The notes: generated by a model from the letters alone, not told the origin. Counted from the first letter of the stretch, positions 20,236 through 29,531 are shown. The stretch is DNA of 64,000 nt from Virgisporangium ochraceum (GCF_016863655.1 NZ_BOPH01000090.1:1-64000); one strand, 5' to 3'. Numbers and translations are program-made.

Positions 20236-20253
20236 CCTGAAAGATCTTTCAGG
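20236..20253. promoter_or_regulatory. Perfect palindrome over the stop codon of the LacI-family gene
   Basis: CCTGAAAGATCTTTCAGG is a perfect 18-bp palindrome with no loop. It includes the TGA of the regulator gene and lies 130 bp upstream of the amylase start. Lack of a loop fits a protein-binding site better than a terminator. Confidence 0.5.
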
Positions 20254-21298
20254 CGGAGATCGAACGCGGCCGCGACCTGGGCGCGGCCCGGACCGCGGCG
20301 GTGGACGACCGCACGATGAGGTCGGGGCGGTATACGAACTCCGAGCGCGGCGCGGCGTGGCCGTTGATCTCGTCGACGAGCGTGTTCACCGCGGCGACCG
20401 ACATCGGCGACACCGGTTGGCGCACGGTCGTGAGCGGCGGATCGGTGAACGCGATCAGCGGTGAGTCGTCGAAGCCGATGACCGACAGGTCGCCGGGAAC
20501 GGTCAGACCGCGCTGGCGGGCGGCCCGGATCGAGCCGAGTGCCATGAGGTCGGACCCGCACACGATGCCGGTGACGCCGTCGTCGATGAGCCGGCCCGCT
20601 GCGGCCTCGCCGCCCTCGACGCCGAACAGCGTGAGCGCGGTCATCGCGTCGAGCACGCTGTCGGGCGCGTCGAGGTGGCGCCGCATCGCGCCGCGGTAGC
20701 CGGCGATCTTGCGCTGCACGGGCAGGAACCGCTCGGGCCCGGTGACCAGGCCGATCCTCTCGTGGCCGAGCGCCACCAGGTGCGAGACGGCGAGGTCGCC
20801 GGCCTCGCGGTCGTCGCAGGAGACGAACGGCGCCTCGATGCCCGGCATGTAGCCGTTGATCAGCACGATCGGCAGCGGCCGCTCGACCAGCTTGCGGTAC
20901 CGCGCCGGGTCGGACGTGGTGTCGGCGTGCAGCCCGGAGACGAAGATGATGCCGGAGACCTGGCGGTCGAGGAGCAGGTCGACGTACTCGTCCTCGGTGA
21001 CGCCGCCGGGCGTCTGGGTGCACAGCACGGGCGTGAAGCCGCGGTGGGCGAGCGCCGACTCGATCGTCTGGGCGAACGCCGGAAAGATCGGGTTCTCCAG
21101 CTCCGGCACGACCAGCCCGACCAGGCCGGCGCTGCGCTTGCGCAACCGTTGCGGACGCTCGTAACCGAGCACGTCGAGCGCGGTGAGCACGGCCTGCCGC
21201 TTGTCGGGCGAGACGCCCGGGCGGTCGTTGAGCACGCGGCTGACGGTGGCCTCGCTGACGTCGGCCTGCTGGGCGATGTCGGACAACCGCGCGCGCAT
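20249..21298 (-). CDS. LacI-family transcriptional regulator, probable amylase/maltose regulator
   Basis: A 349-residue repressor. The N-terminal HTH is RLSDIAQQADVSEATVSRVL with the hinge RKRSAGLVGLVVPELENPIF, followed by a periplasmic-binding-protein-like sugar-binding core (PGDLSVIGFDDSPLIAFTDP). It is upstream of and co-directional with the alpha-amylase gene, with 142 bp between, and divergent from the secreted metallohydrolase. By position it probably controls the amylase in response to maltose or malto-oligosaccharides, like MalR/Reg1 of Streptomyces; this is inference. Confidence 0.9.
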   Translation of the reverse strand: MRARLSDIAQQADVSEATVSRVLNDRPGVSPDKRQAVLTALDVLGYERPQRLRKRSAGLVGLVVPELENPIFPAFAQTIESALAHRGFTPVLCTQTPGGVTEDEYVDLLLDRQVSGIIFVSGLHADTTSDPARYRKLVERPLPIVLINGYMPGIEAPFVSCDDREAGDLAVSHLVALGHERIGLVTGPERFLPVQRKIAGYRGAMRRHLDAPDSVLDAMTALTLFGVEGGEAAAGRLIDDGVTGIVCGSDLMALGSIRAARQRGLTVPGDLSVIGFDDSPLIAFTDPPLTTVRQPVSPMSVAAVNTLVDEINGHAAPRSEFVYRPDLIVRSSTAAVRAAPRSRPRSISA

Positions 21299-21402
21299 AA
21301 GCCGGACTCTAACTGACGCGAATTCTGAGATCTTGACAGTCGCCGATGTGTGCGCGGAGTCTTGTACCAGCCAGTAGGTTCCCTGCCGCCCGAGGGGTCT
21401 CT

Positions 21403-23391
21403 ATGCGTCGCCTTGCCGTACTTCTCCTCCTCGCTCCACTCGCCGTCGTCGCCTCCGCCCCCGCCGCCTCGGCCGCGGCGGTCACCGCCGCACCCGACGC
21501 GCTCGACGGCGCGTGCGTCGCGCTCCGTGTCTTCGACGGGTCCAACTCCGTCGGATACGTCGTGCGCGACGGTGACGGGTACAAGTTCTCCGGGACCGCG
21601 TCAGCGGCCACGCCGATCCGACTCGAAGCCACCCAGCTGAACCGGTACGAACTTCTCGACAACCGCGGCCAGCCGCTGTACCAGAGCGTCGTCGGCTTCA
21701 TCCTCGCCGGCCAGTCGTACGGCAGCCGGGCCGACTACACCGTCGCCCGCAGCGGCGACCGCTACCGCTTCACCGCGACGGCGACCGGCCAGGCCATGGG
21801 CTCGTTCCTGTGGCGCCTCGGCTCGGGCGGCTCGTCGAACAGCGTCGAGCTGACCACGTCGAGCGGGTGCTTCACCCCACCCGACATCGCCACCGGCGTG
21901 AGCGGCACCGCGGCACCCGGCGTCGACAGCGCCGGCCGCCTCGTCGGCACGATCGACGCGCACGCGCACATCACCGCCGCCGCCGGCTTCGGTGGCCAGT
22001 TCCACTGCGGCGAGGCGTGGGCCTCCGGCGGCGTCGAGGTGGCGCTCAAGGGCTGCTCGACCCACACGTCGCTGAACCTCGGCGCCCTGTTCGAGGCGAT
22101 CGTCGGCGGAACCGACGCGGCGAACTCGCGCGAGGACGGCTGGCCGACGTTCGGCGACTGGCCGCAGCCCAACTCGATGCTGCACGAGCAGTCGTACTTC
22201 CGCGGGATCGAGCGGTCGTGGCGGTCGGGCCAGCGGGTGATGAACGCGTTGCTGGTCGCGAACCGCGTGATCTGCGAGCTGTTCCCGTACCGCGACAGCT
22301 CGTGCGACGAGATGGAGCAGATCCGCGCGCAGTCCCGGTACCTGATCTCGATGCGGGACTACATCGACGCGCAGAGCGGCGGCGCCGGCAAGGGCTGGTT
22401 CCGCATCGCGACCACACCGGCGCAGGTGCGGTCGATCGCGGCGTCCGGGAAGCTGGCCGTGATCGTCGGCGTGGAGAACTCGGAGCTGTTCGGCTGCAAG
22501 GAGAACGCGGGCTGCACCACGGCCACCGTCGACGCCGGCCTCAACGAACTGCAGGCGATGGGCGTGTCCGGGGTCTACCCGGTGCACAAGTTCGACAACG
22601 CGTTCGGCGGCACCCGGTTCGACTCGGGCACGCAGGGCGCGGCGGTGAACGTCGGTCAGCTGCTGTCGACGGGGCACTGGTGGCAGGCGACGTCGTGCAC
22701 CGGCCCGTCCGACAACGAGCAGCCGCTGACGAGTGACGACTTCGCCACCCTGCTGCCGGGTATCCCGCCGGGCACGATCCTGCCGGTCTACCCGAGCGGG
22801 AAGATCTGCAACATCCGCGGCCTGACCGACCTCGGCCGCTACCTGGTGCAGAAGCTGATGGACCGCGGCATGATCATCCACATCGACCACATGAGCGTGA
22901 AGGCGGCCACGGCCGTGCTCGACATGGCCGACGCCGCCGACTACCCGGGCCTGTCCTCGGCCCACTCGTGGTCGGACCCGGCGATGATCAACCGGATGGT
23001 CGGGCTCGGCGGATTCGTGGCGGGCATCGCCGAGAAGGCACCCGACTTCCTCGGCGAGTGGCGGGCCAACCGGGCGCTGCCCAACGGCGGGTCGATCACC
23101 GGTTACGGGTTCGGCAGCGACGTCAACGGTCTGCACCTGCAGCCCGAGCCGCGCGCCGGCGGCAACCTGACCTACCCGTTCACCGCCCCCAACGGCACGA
23201 CCGTGAACCGCCAGGTGTGGGGGTCGCGGACCTTCGACCTGAACACCGACGGGGTCGCCCAGTACGGCCTGTACGCGGACTGGACCGTCGATCTCATCGG
23301 CCAGGCCGGCGGTGAGGGTGCGCTGCTGCGGCAGCAGCTGATGAACGGCGCCGAGGCGTACACGCGGATGTGGGAGCTGGCCCGCGCCTGA
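21403..23391 (+). CDS. Secreted metal-dependent hydrolase (amidohydrolase/M19 dipeptidase-like)
   Basis: A 662-residue exported protein. Residues 1-26 are a signal peptide (LAVLLLLAPLAVVASAPAASA). Residues 30-165 form an N-terminal beta-rich domain of unknown type. The C-terminal TIM-barrel begins with the metal motif GTIDAHAHI (His187, His189) and continues with VIVGVENSELFGC, GVSGVYPVHKFDNAFGGTRF, GMIIHIDHMS, GLSSAHSWSD and YGFGSDVNGL, consistent with a membrane-dipeptidase-like site. The substrate is unknown. The ATG at 21403 follows CGAGGGG. A family A hairpin lies just after the stop. Confidence 0.8.
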   Translation: MRRLAVLLLLAPLAVVASAPAASAAAVTAAPDALDGACVALRVFDGSNSVGYVVRDGDGYKFSGTASAATPIRLEATQLNRYELLDNRGQPLYQSVVGFILAGQSYGSRADYTVARSGDRYRFTATATGQAMGSFLWRLGSGGSSNSVELTTSSGCFTPPDIATGVSGTAAPGVDSAGRLVGTIDAHAHITAAAGFGGQFHCGEAWASGGVEVALKGCSTHTSLNLGALFEAIVGGTDAANSREDGWPTFGDWPQPNSMLHEQSYFRGIERSWRSGQRVMNALLVANRVICELFPYRDSSCDEMEQIRAQSRYLISMRDYIDAQSGGAGKGWFRIATTPAQVRSIAASGKLAVIVGVENSELFGCKENAGCTTATVDAGLNELQAMGVSGVYPVHKFDNAFGGTRFDSGTQGAAVNVGQLLSTGHWWQATSCTGPSDNEQPLTSDDFATLLPGIPPGTILPVYPSGKICNIRGLTDLGRYLVQKLMDRGMIIHIDHMSVKAATAVLDMADAADYPGLSSAHSWSDPAMINRMVGLGGFVAGIAEKAPDFLGEWRANRALPNGGSITGYGFGSDVNGLHLQPEPRAGGNLTYPFTAPNGTTVNRQVWGSRTFDLNTDGVAQYGLYADWTVDLIGQAGGEGALLRQQLMNGAEAYTRMWELARA

Positions 23392-23406
23392 CCGCCCTGT
23401 CGCCTC

Positions 23407-23459
23407 ACCGGGCACGGATGAACATCATCTTCCGGGAATGATGTCCATCCGTGCCCGGT
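23407..23459. repeat. Dispersed hairpin repeat, family A, copy 2
   Basis: The best preserved copy: ACCGGGCACGGATG at the left pairs with CATCCGTGCCCGGT at the right, and AACATCAT pairs with ATGATGT inside, with one mismatch in a stem of about 21 bp. It lies 16 bp after the stop of the metallohydrolase gene and upstream of a co-directional gene. Confidence 0.88.
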
Positions 23460-23556
23460 CGTGGTGTGGGAAGACCTTTCGGGGTCGCCGGTACGGGGGC
23501 GAGGACCGGGCGTCACGGGGAGTCGCCGCCCCACGGGCAAACCGTACGATCCGGAC

Positions 23557-24459
23557 ATGTACTGCCCGGGATGCGGGACGGCTCGGGACGGCCGGTACCC
23601 GTCCTGCCCATGGTGCGGCACGTCGTTCGGGCCGCCGCCGGCCCGGGCGGGTGCCGGGTTCGCCGTGCTCGCGGTCGACATCGTCAGTTGCGGTGGGGTG
23701 TATGCCGCCGGGTTGGCGGTGGCCGGGCTCGTGGCCACGGGACGCGGTGCGGAGGGCCTGCACGCCGCGACCGCCCGGCTCGGGTGGCTGCACCTGCTGC
23801 TCGCCGCCGCGGTGCTGGTCGCCTACCGGCTCGGTGCGCAGCTGGCCGGTGGCCGCACGCTCGGCCGGATCCTGCTCGAAGGTGCCGCGGCCACCGGCAC
23901 GGTGCCGCTGTTCGCACCGGCCGTGGTGACGACGCTCGTGCTCGGGACGCTCACGGGCGTCACCGCGCCGCCGGTGCGGGCCGGGCCCGCACCGGTCCCG
24001 AGCACCGCGAGCCCGACCACGGACGGCCGCACGCAGGCGATCGGCCTCGACACGCTGATCGCCGCCAGCAGCAACAGCCGCACGCGGCTGCGGACGGCCC
24101 TCGCCGACGCGGACCGCTGCGTCGACGCCGAGGCCGCCGCCGATACCCTGCGGCAGGTGACCGCCGAGCGTGACGGTCAGCTGTCCCGGGCGCGCGAGCT
24201 TCCGGTGGACGCGATCCCGAACGGCCGGACCATCCGCGACCATCTGGTCGCGGCGCTGGCGCACTCGGTGGCCGCTGACCGCGCGTTCACCGCGTGGGCC
24301 GACAACGTCGCGTCCGGGCGCTGCGGCCAGGACGCCAACTACGCGGAGGCCGGCCGGGCGTCGACGGCCGCGACCGCCGCGAAGCGGAGCTTCTGCTCGG
24401 CGTGGAACCCGGTCGCCGTCGGGTTCGGGCTGCCGACGCGCACCGAGGACGAGGTGTAG
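23557..24459 (+). CDS. Membrane protein with N-terminal zinc ribbon
   Basis: A 300-residue protein of unknown function. It starts with a zinc-ribbon-like MYCPGCGTARDGRYPSCPWC (two CxxC pairs), then has about three membrane segments (FAVLAVDIVSCGGVYAAGLA; LLLAAAVLVAYRLGAQLAG; PLFAPAVVTTLVLGTL). The segment GGRTLGRILLEG resembles the end of an RDD domain, but weakly. The roughly 150 residues after the last helix are helical with four Cys, probably outside the membrane. It follows hairpin repeat A copy 2. Confidence 0.7.
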   Translation: MYCPGCGTARDGRYPSCPWCGTSFGPPPARAGAGFAVLAVDIVSCGGVYAAGLAVAGLVATGRGAEGLHAATARLGWLHLLLAAAVLVAYRLGAQLAGGRTLGRILLEGAAATGTVPLFAPAVVTTLVLGTLTGVTAPPVRAGPAPVPSTASPTTDGRTQAIGLDTLIAASSNSRTRLRTALADADRCVDAEAAADTLRQVTAERDGQLSRARELPVDAIPNGRTIRDHLVAALAHSVAADRAFTAWADNVASGRCGQDANYAEAGRASTAATAAKRSFCSAWNPVAVGFGLPTRTEDEV

Positions 24460-24474
24460 CCCGGCCTCCGGAAC

Positions 24475-25434
24475 TCAGCGCGAGGTGCACGTCTCCTCGA
24501 GGAGGCGGTCCCAGTCGAAGAGGAAGCGGTCGAGGTCGTAGCGCTCCTTCGCGGCGGCCGAGCCGGCCTGGCCCAGCCGCTGGGCCGCGTCGGGGTCCTC
24601 GATCAGCCACCGCGCGGCGTCGACGAGGTCGTCGACCTTCGTCGACACGATCCCGGCCCCCTCCGGGACGGCGCGCACGACCTCGGTGGTCGCCAGCGCC
24701 ACCACTGGCAGCCCGATCGCCATCGCCTCGATCAGGCTCAGCCCGAGTGAGGTCCAGCGGGTGAGGTGCAGGTACAGCCGGCGGCGCGCGATCTCGGTGT
24801 GCATCTCGTCCTGGGACGCGTTGTAGGTGGCGATCGTGTCGGGGGACAGTCCCAGGGCGTCGGGCAGCCCGTCGGTGCCCATGCCGAACACGTCGAGCGG
24901 GGCGACCGGCCCGAACCGGCCCATCAGGTCGGTGCCGGTGACCCGACCGCGGCGGACCGGCTCGTTGGTGACGATCGCGATGCGCTCCAGGTCGCCCGAG
25001 TACTCCGCGACCGGCGGCACGATGCCGTGCTCGATCACGGCGGTGCGGGTCGCGCCGTTGTCCCAGAACAGCTCGTTGAAGTGGGTGACGTGCACCAGCC
25101 GCACGTCGTCGCGGTCGGCCATCGGGTGCCGGGTGGAGGGCACGTCGCCCTTCGGCGTGTTGTGCTCCACGTAGACGGTCGGCACGTTCCGGTCACCGAG
25201 CCACGCGCGGGCGAGGGGCAGCTCCTCGGGCCGCTGCAGCACCACGACGTCGATGTCGGTGGACGCCAGCTCGTCGGGGGTGACCTCCACGGCGGAGTAC
25301 GGCCACCGGTAGGTGCGGGCCCGGCCGAGGCCGTAGGGACCGCGCTCGTCGTCGACGGGCACGAGATACCGGTGCCGGCCGTGGATGAACGCCGTCATCC
25401 AGGAGCCGTGCACATGCCAGACGAGGATGTTCAC
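24475..25434 (-). CDS. Glycosyltransferase, GT-B fold (GT4-like)
   Basis: The 319-residue protein begins VNILVWHVHGSWMTAF, a GT-B N-terminal fold. The C-terminal donor-binding half has RRRLYLHLTRWTSLGLSLIE AMA and GLPVVALATTEVVRAVPEGA, matching the E-x7-E nucleotide-sugar motif region of GT4 enzymes. The GTG at 25434 is preceded by GGAGG, so I prefer it to the ATG at 25476. No export signal is present. Donor and acceptor sugars are unknown, and the flanking genes give no pathway. Confidence 0.82.
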   Translation of the reverse strand: MNILVWHVHGSWMTAFIHGRHRYLVPVDDERGPYGLGRARTYRWPYSAVEVTPDELASTDIDVVVLQRPEELPLARAWLGDRNVPTVYVEHNTPKGDVPSTRHPMADRDDVRLVHVTHFNELFWDNGATRTAVIEHGIVPPVAEYSGDLERIAIVTNEPVRRGRVTGTDLMGRFGPVAPLDVFGMGTDGLPDALGLSPDTIATYNASQDEMHTEIARRRLYLHLTRWTSLGLSLIEAMAIGLPVVALATTEVVRAVPEGAGIVSTKVDDLVDAARWLIEDPDAAQRLGQAGSAAAKERYDLDRFLFDWDRLLEETCTSR

Positions 25435-25609
25435 CGCGGCCTCCGGCTTCGAAGTGGACGCACTGCGGCGGCGCACTACCCCGTCGGCACGCCTCTATGC
25501 CGGGGGCGGAGCATTTTCGTCGCCGGGACGGTCCGGCCGAGCGGGCCCTCGAACGCGGTCTCGCCCCGCACGACTGGGCCCGGGGCCGTCGCTGGAGCAG
25601 CATAGGACC

Positions 25610-26659
25610 GTGACCGACGTCATCAGCTTCGGACCCGAGGAGCCCGACGGGCCCGCCCGGCCCCGCCGGTTGCCGTGGTGGGCCCGGCGCGCCGGGCTCA
25701 TCGGGTTGGTGGCGGCGGCCGTCGCGGGACTGGTATTCGTCAGCATGGACCGGCGTACCGACGACGGGAGGCCGACCGGCGCCGCCACACCGACCACGAC
25801 GGCGTCCGTCCCGCTAAAGCCAGCCCAGCCGACGCCCGCGCCGCCAACGCCGGCCCAGCCGACCGGCCCGGCCTGCGCGCCGGTCGGTTGGGGCCAGCAG
25901 CCGTCGCCGCTGAATCCGGTCGCCGGCCTGCGCATCGATGGCCAACCGTCCGGCGGCCTCGACCGGTGCGACCGCACCGTGGCCGACGGCGCCTGGACGG
26001 TCGTCGTGCGCCGGCCCGACGGGTCGTTCGGCCGGCGCGGTGCGGTGGTGACGTTTCCGGCCGAGCCGTCGGTCGGCGGCCGTAGCGTCGCGGTCGGCGG
26101 GGTGACCGGGAGCGCGCAGGCCGGGTCGGTCACCTGGCCGGTCGCCGGGCGGCACGCACGCGTGCGGGGTGACCTCGGGGAGGCCGACCTGGTGGCGGTC
26201 GCCGCCGCCACGCGGGTCGAGGCGGGGCGACCGGTGGTCGCGGCGCCGGCCGGGCTCGTGGTGGTGACGGCGGGGCCGTACCGGTCGCCGACCGTGCACG
26301 AGGTCCGGTACGGCAGCGACTCGGTGGGGGAGGGCGCGGCGCTCGGCAACGGGCTGACGTTCACGGCCGTGGCCAGCGGCGGCGGGTACGAGGACCGGGC
26401 GTACGCGTCGACGGTCCGCGACGGTCCACCGGTCCACGGGCAGCCGACGCTGCTGTCGGACCTGTTCGGCGGCAGCGGGGGCATCGCCTGGGAACCGGCG
26501 CCGGGACTGGTGGCCTTCGTCGGGTACAGCGGGTCGCTGTTCGACGACGCGGCCGGCGCGGCGCTGCACCGGCTGGCACTGCGGGCCCGGCCGGTCACCG
26601 CGGAGCAGTGGCTGGAGACCGGGGCGACGGTGCTCGACCAGACGAACGAACCGCGCTGA
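25610..26659 (+). CDS. Hypothetical membrane-anchored secreted protein
   Basis: A 349-residue protein of unknown function. A single membrane segment (GLIGLVAAAVAGLVFVSM) lies near the N-terminus, then a Pro/Thr/Ala-rich linker (QPTPAPPTPAQPTGP) and an extracellular beta-rich region with two Cys near its start. The GTG at 25610 has AGGA upstream. Its stop is followed directly by a TetR remnant, so the region downstream has been rearranged. Confidence 0.7.
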   Translation: MTDVISFGPEEPDGPARPRRLPWWARRAGLIGLVAAAVAGLVFVSMDRRTDDGRPTGAATPTTTASVPLKPAQPTPAPPTPAQPTGPACAPVGWGQQPSPLNPVAGLRIDGQPSGGLDRCDRTVADGAWTVVVRRPDGSFGRRGAVVTFPAEPSVGGRSVAVGGVTGSAQAGSVTWPVAGRHARVRGDLGEADLVAVAAATRVEAGRPVVAAPAGLVVVTAGPYRSPTVHEVRYGSDSVGEGAALGNGLTFTAVASGGGYEDRAYASTVRDGPPVHGQPTLLSDLFGGSGGIAWEPAPGLVAFVGYSGSLFDDAAGAALHRLALRARPVTAEQWLETGATVLDQTNEPR

Positions 26660-26660
26660 C

Positions 26661-27010
26661 GCCGAGATCGTCCTCGGGACGGACAGCGACCTCGCCGACC
26701 GGCTGGCGGCCACGTACGCCGTGCTCGACCGGGCCACCGACGCCCGCACGGGGCTGCGTGACCTGGCCCGCCGCTTCCTCGTCGACCTCCTCCACGCCGA
26801 CGTCCTGCGGCTGCGCCGCCTGGTGCTCGCCGAGGCCGACCGGTTCCCGGCCGTGTCGGGTGCCTGGTTCGTCGGCGGGTTCGAGCGGTCGCTGGCGCTG
26901 CTGGGCGAGGCGCTGACCCGGCTGGCCGACCGCGGGCTGCTCCGGGACTCGACGCCATCGCCGACGCGGCCGGCGAGGTCTTCCTGGCCGCGTACGGCCG
27001 GGCCGGGTAG
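26661..27010 (+). pseudogene. TetR-family regulator remnant (C-terminal domain only)
   Basis: The frame from 26661 encodes part of a TetR ligand-binding domain of the AefR-like kind (LARRFLVDLLHADVLRLRRL; EADRFPAVSGAWFVGGFERS; RLADRGLL). There is no start codon with a ribosome site and no N-terminal helix-turn-helix. At about 26942-26950 the frame changes to LDAIADAAGEVFLAAYGRAG before the TAG at 27010, implying an internal deletion. It cannot bind DNA as a normal TetR. Confidence 0.7.
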
Positions 27011-27031
27011 CGGCGACCGGACGAACGAAAA

Positions 27032-27055
27032 GGGCCGGGCTATGAAGCCCGGCCC
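27032..27055. terminator. Terminator hairpin after the TetR remnant
   Basis: GGGCCGGGCT pairs perfectly with AGCCCGGCCC around ATGA, with an A-run (GAAAA) just before it, so it may act on both strands. The 175 bp from here to the next promoter repeats show no gene I can support. Confidence 0.8.
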
Positions 27056-27228
27056 GACCCACGCGGCGCCGCGAACGCCCGATTGTTCCAGCTTCAGCGG
27101 ACCCACGAGCTGGGCAACAGGCCCCCGTTGCGCGCGGCACCGCTTGGACCATAGGTACGCCCACTCCGGGAGCATTCCCTATGCCGACTACGGTGGCGGA
27201 GAGTGACACCGATGCCCAGGGCTTTCAC

Positions 27229-27247
27229 CGGTACTTGGTCGGTACTT
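27229..27247. promoter_or_regulatory. Direct repeats upstream of the NB-ARC regulator gene
   Basis: CGGTACTT occurs twice at 11-bp spacing (27229-27236 and 27240-27247), 23 bp before the GTG at 27270. Repeats one helical turn apart are typical of SARP-type and related activator sites; autoregulation is possible. Confidence 0.4.
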
Positions 27248-27269
27248 CGGTGTCGGTGGGGAGGGTTGC

Positions 27270-29531
27270 GTGTTCGGTGAGATGGTCCGGGGGGAGCGGC
27301 GGCGGCTCGGCCTGTCGCAGGAGGAGCTTGCCGAGCGGACCGGCATCGGCGTGCGCAGCATCGGCAAGCTCGAGGCGGGACGCATCGCCAACCCGCGGCC
27401 GGCCACCGTTCGCAAGCTCGCCGACGCCTTCGGCCTGACCGGTGACGAGCGGAACCGCTTCTGCTCGGCGGCCACCACCACGGCCGTCCCGGACCCACCG
27501 ACCCAGCCGGCGCCGCCGCGCGCCGCGACCCCGGCACAGCTGCCGGCCGACGTGGCGCGGTTCGCCGGCCGCGCCGACCACCTCGACCGCCTGACCGCCG
27601 CGCTCGACGGCGCCGCCGACCGGCACCCGGCCGCGGTCGTGATCAGCGCGATCGCCGGTACCGCGGGAATCGGCAAGACCACGCTCGCCGTGCACTGGGC
27701 GCACCGGGTGCGGCACCGGTTCCCCGACGGTCAGCTGTACGTGAACCTGCGCGGCTTCCACCCGAGCGGCGCCGTGATGGACCCGGCGCAGGCGATCCGG
27801 TCCATGCTCGAAGCGCTCGACGTGCCGCGCCAGCGCATACCGGCCGACCTCGACGCGCAGGCCGCCCTGTACCGCAGCGAGCTCGCCGGCCGGCGGATGC
27901 TCGTCGTGCTCGACAACGCCCGCGACGCCGAGCAGGTCCGCCCGCTGCTGCCCGGCGCACCGGGCTGCTTCGTGCTCGTGACCAGCCGGAGCCAGCTGAC
28001 CAGCCTGGTGGCCGTCGAAGGGGCCCAGCCGCTCACCCTCGACCTGCTCACCGCGGGCGAGGCCCGGGAGCTGCTCGCGAGCCGGCTCGGTGCCGACCGG
28101 CTGGCCGCCGAACCGGAGGCGGCGGAGGAGCTCGTCACCCGGTGTGCCCGGCTGCCGTTGGCGCTGGCGATCGTCGCCGCGCGGGCCGCGACCAACCCGG
28201 GGTTCCCGCTGCGGGCCATCGCCGACGACCTGCGTGGGCTCGACGGACTGGCCGACGAGGACCCGACCGGCGACATCCGGGCGGTCTTCTCCTGGTCGGT
28301 CGCCACGTTGAGCCCGGCGACCGCGCGGATGTTCCGGCTCGTCGGGCTGCACGCCGGTCCCGACTTCTCGGCCGCGGCCGCGGCGAGCCTCGCGGCCGTG
28401 ACCCCGACGGCGGTGCGGCCGATGCTCGCCGAGCTCGCCCGGGCGAACCTGATCATGGAGGCGGTGCCGGGCCGGTACACCCTGCACGACCTGCTGCGCG
28501 CCTACGCCGCGGAGCTGGCGGCCGACGAGGAGCCCGCCGACGAACGGCACGCGGCGCGGCAGCGGATGTTCGACCACTACCTCCACACCGCGCACGCCGC
28601 CGACCGCCTGATCGACACCCACCGCGACGCCAGCGTCCTCCCGGAACCGGCGACCGGCGTGACGCCGGAGCCGCTGGACGACCACCAGCAGGCGCTGACC
28701 TGGTTCGCGACCGAGCAGCCCGTGCTCCTGAACGCGGTGCGGCACGCCGCCGCCAGCGGCTTCGACGGGCACGCCTGGCTGCTGGCCCGCACCCTGGCCG
28801 AGTTCCTCGACCGGCGCGGGCACTGGCGCGACTCGGTCGAGACCCAGCACGTCGCGCTGGCCGCCGCCGAGCGGCTGGGCGACCTGCCCCGGCAGGCCGA
28901 CTCGCACCGGGTGCTCGCCCGGGCGCACACCCGGCTCGGCGAGTTCGACGACGCCCACACCCACTACGCGCACGCGCTCGCCGCGTTCGACGCCGCCGGC
29001 GACCGCACCGGCCAGGCGCACACGCACAACAGCATCGCCGACGTGTGCGAGCGGCAGAACCGCTACCAGGACGCGCTCGACCACGCCCGCAAGGCCCTCG
29101 ACCTGCACCGCGGCCTGGGTCACCGGCGCGGTGAGGCGGCGGCGCTGAACGCGGTGGGCTGGTACCAGGCCCAGCTGGGCGACCACCGTCCGGCCCTGTC
29201 CTCGTGCGAGGAGGCGCTGCGGCTGCTGGAAGAGCTGGGGGACCGGTACGGGCAGGCCGCCACCCTCGACAGCCTCGGCTACGTCTACGACCGCCTCGGC
29301 ACCTACGACCGCGCCCTCACCTGCTACGCCGACTCCCTGACCGTCTTCCGCGACCTCGGCGACCGCTACTGGGAGGCGACCCTGCTGACCCGCATCGGCG
29401 AGACCCGCCGCGCGATGGGCGACACCGGGGCGGCGAAGGAGAACCTGCGGCACGCGCTGACCATCCTCGACGACCTGGCCCACCCGGACGCGGAGCAGGT
29501 CCGGGTGAGCCTGCAGAAACTCGACGGTTAA
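27270..29531 (+). CDS. XRE/NB-ARC/TPR transcriptional regulator
   Basis: A 753-residue multidomain regulator. Residues 1-62 are an XRE-type HTH (GLSQEELAERTGIGVRSIGK). An NB-ARC/STAND ATPase follows with P-loop GTAGIGKTT (130-138), Walker B RRMLVVLDNA and LVTSRSQL, then a winged-helix part (YTLHDLLRAYAAELA). The C-terminal third is TPR repeats (YAHALAAFDAAGDRTGQAHT; ALDLHRGLGHRRGEAAALNA; RALTCYADSLTVFRDLGDRY). This is the layout of SARP-like large regulators without the BTAD domain, often tied to secondary metabolism or development. The GTG at 27270 follows GGGGAGG. Its TAA overlaps the convergent TAA of the next gene in TTAA. Confidence 0.9.
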   Translation: MFGEMVRGERRRLGLSQEELAERTGIGVRSIGKLEAGRIANPRPATVRKLADAFGLTGDERNRFCSAATTTAVPDPPTQPAPPRAATPAQLPADVARFAGRADHLDRLTAALDGAADRHPAAVVISAIAGTAGIGKTTLAVHWAHRVRHRFPDGQLYVNLRGFHPSGAVMDPAQAIRSMLEALDVPRQRIPADLDAQAALYRSELAGRRMLVVLDNARDAEQVRPLLPGAPGCFVLVTSRSQLTSLVAVEGAQPLTLDLLTAGEARELLASRLGADRLAAEPEAAEELVTRCARLPLALAIVAARAATNPGFPLRAIADDLRGLDGLADEDPTGDIRAVFSWSVATLSPATARMFRLVGLHAGPDFSAAAAASLAAVTPTAVRPMLAELARANLIMEAVPGRYTLHDLLRAYAAELAADEEPADERHAARQRMFDHYLHTAHAADRLIDTHRDASVLPEPATGVTPEPLDDHQQALTWFATEQPVLLNAVRHAAASGFDGHAWLLARTLAEFLDRRGHWRDSVETQHVALAAAERLGDLPRQADSHRVLARAHTRLGEFDDAHTHYAHALAAFDAAGDRTGQAHTHNSIADVCERQNRYQDALDHARKALDLHRGLGHRRGEAAALNAVGWYQAQLGDHRPALSSCEEALRLLEELGDRYGQAATLDSLGYVYDRLGTYDRALTCYADSLTVFRDLGDRYWEATLLTRIGETRRAMGDTGAAKENLRHALTILDDLAHPDAEQVRVSLQKLDG

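Noticed and set aside
27060..27180. tRNA-like segment (minus-strand translation contains GPVAQLV, often seen over tRNA genes)
   Set aside because: No acceptor stem pairing, no GTTCRANNC T-loop and no anticodon arm could be drawn.
27225..29483. Long minus-strand frame opposite the NB-ARC regulator
   Set aside because: It is the mirror of a well-supported gene and has no domain or ribosome site.
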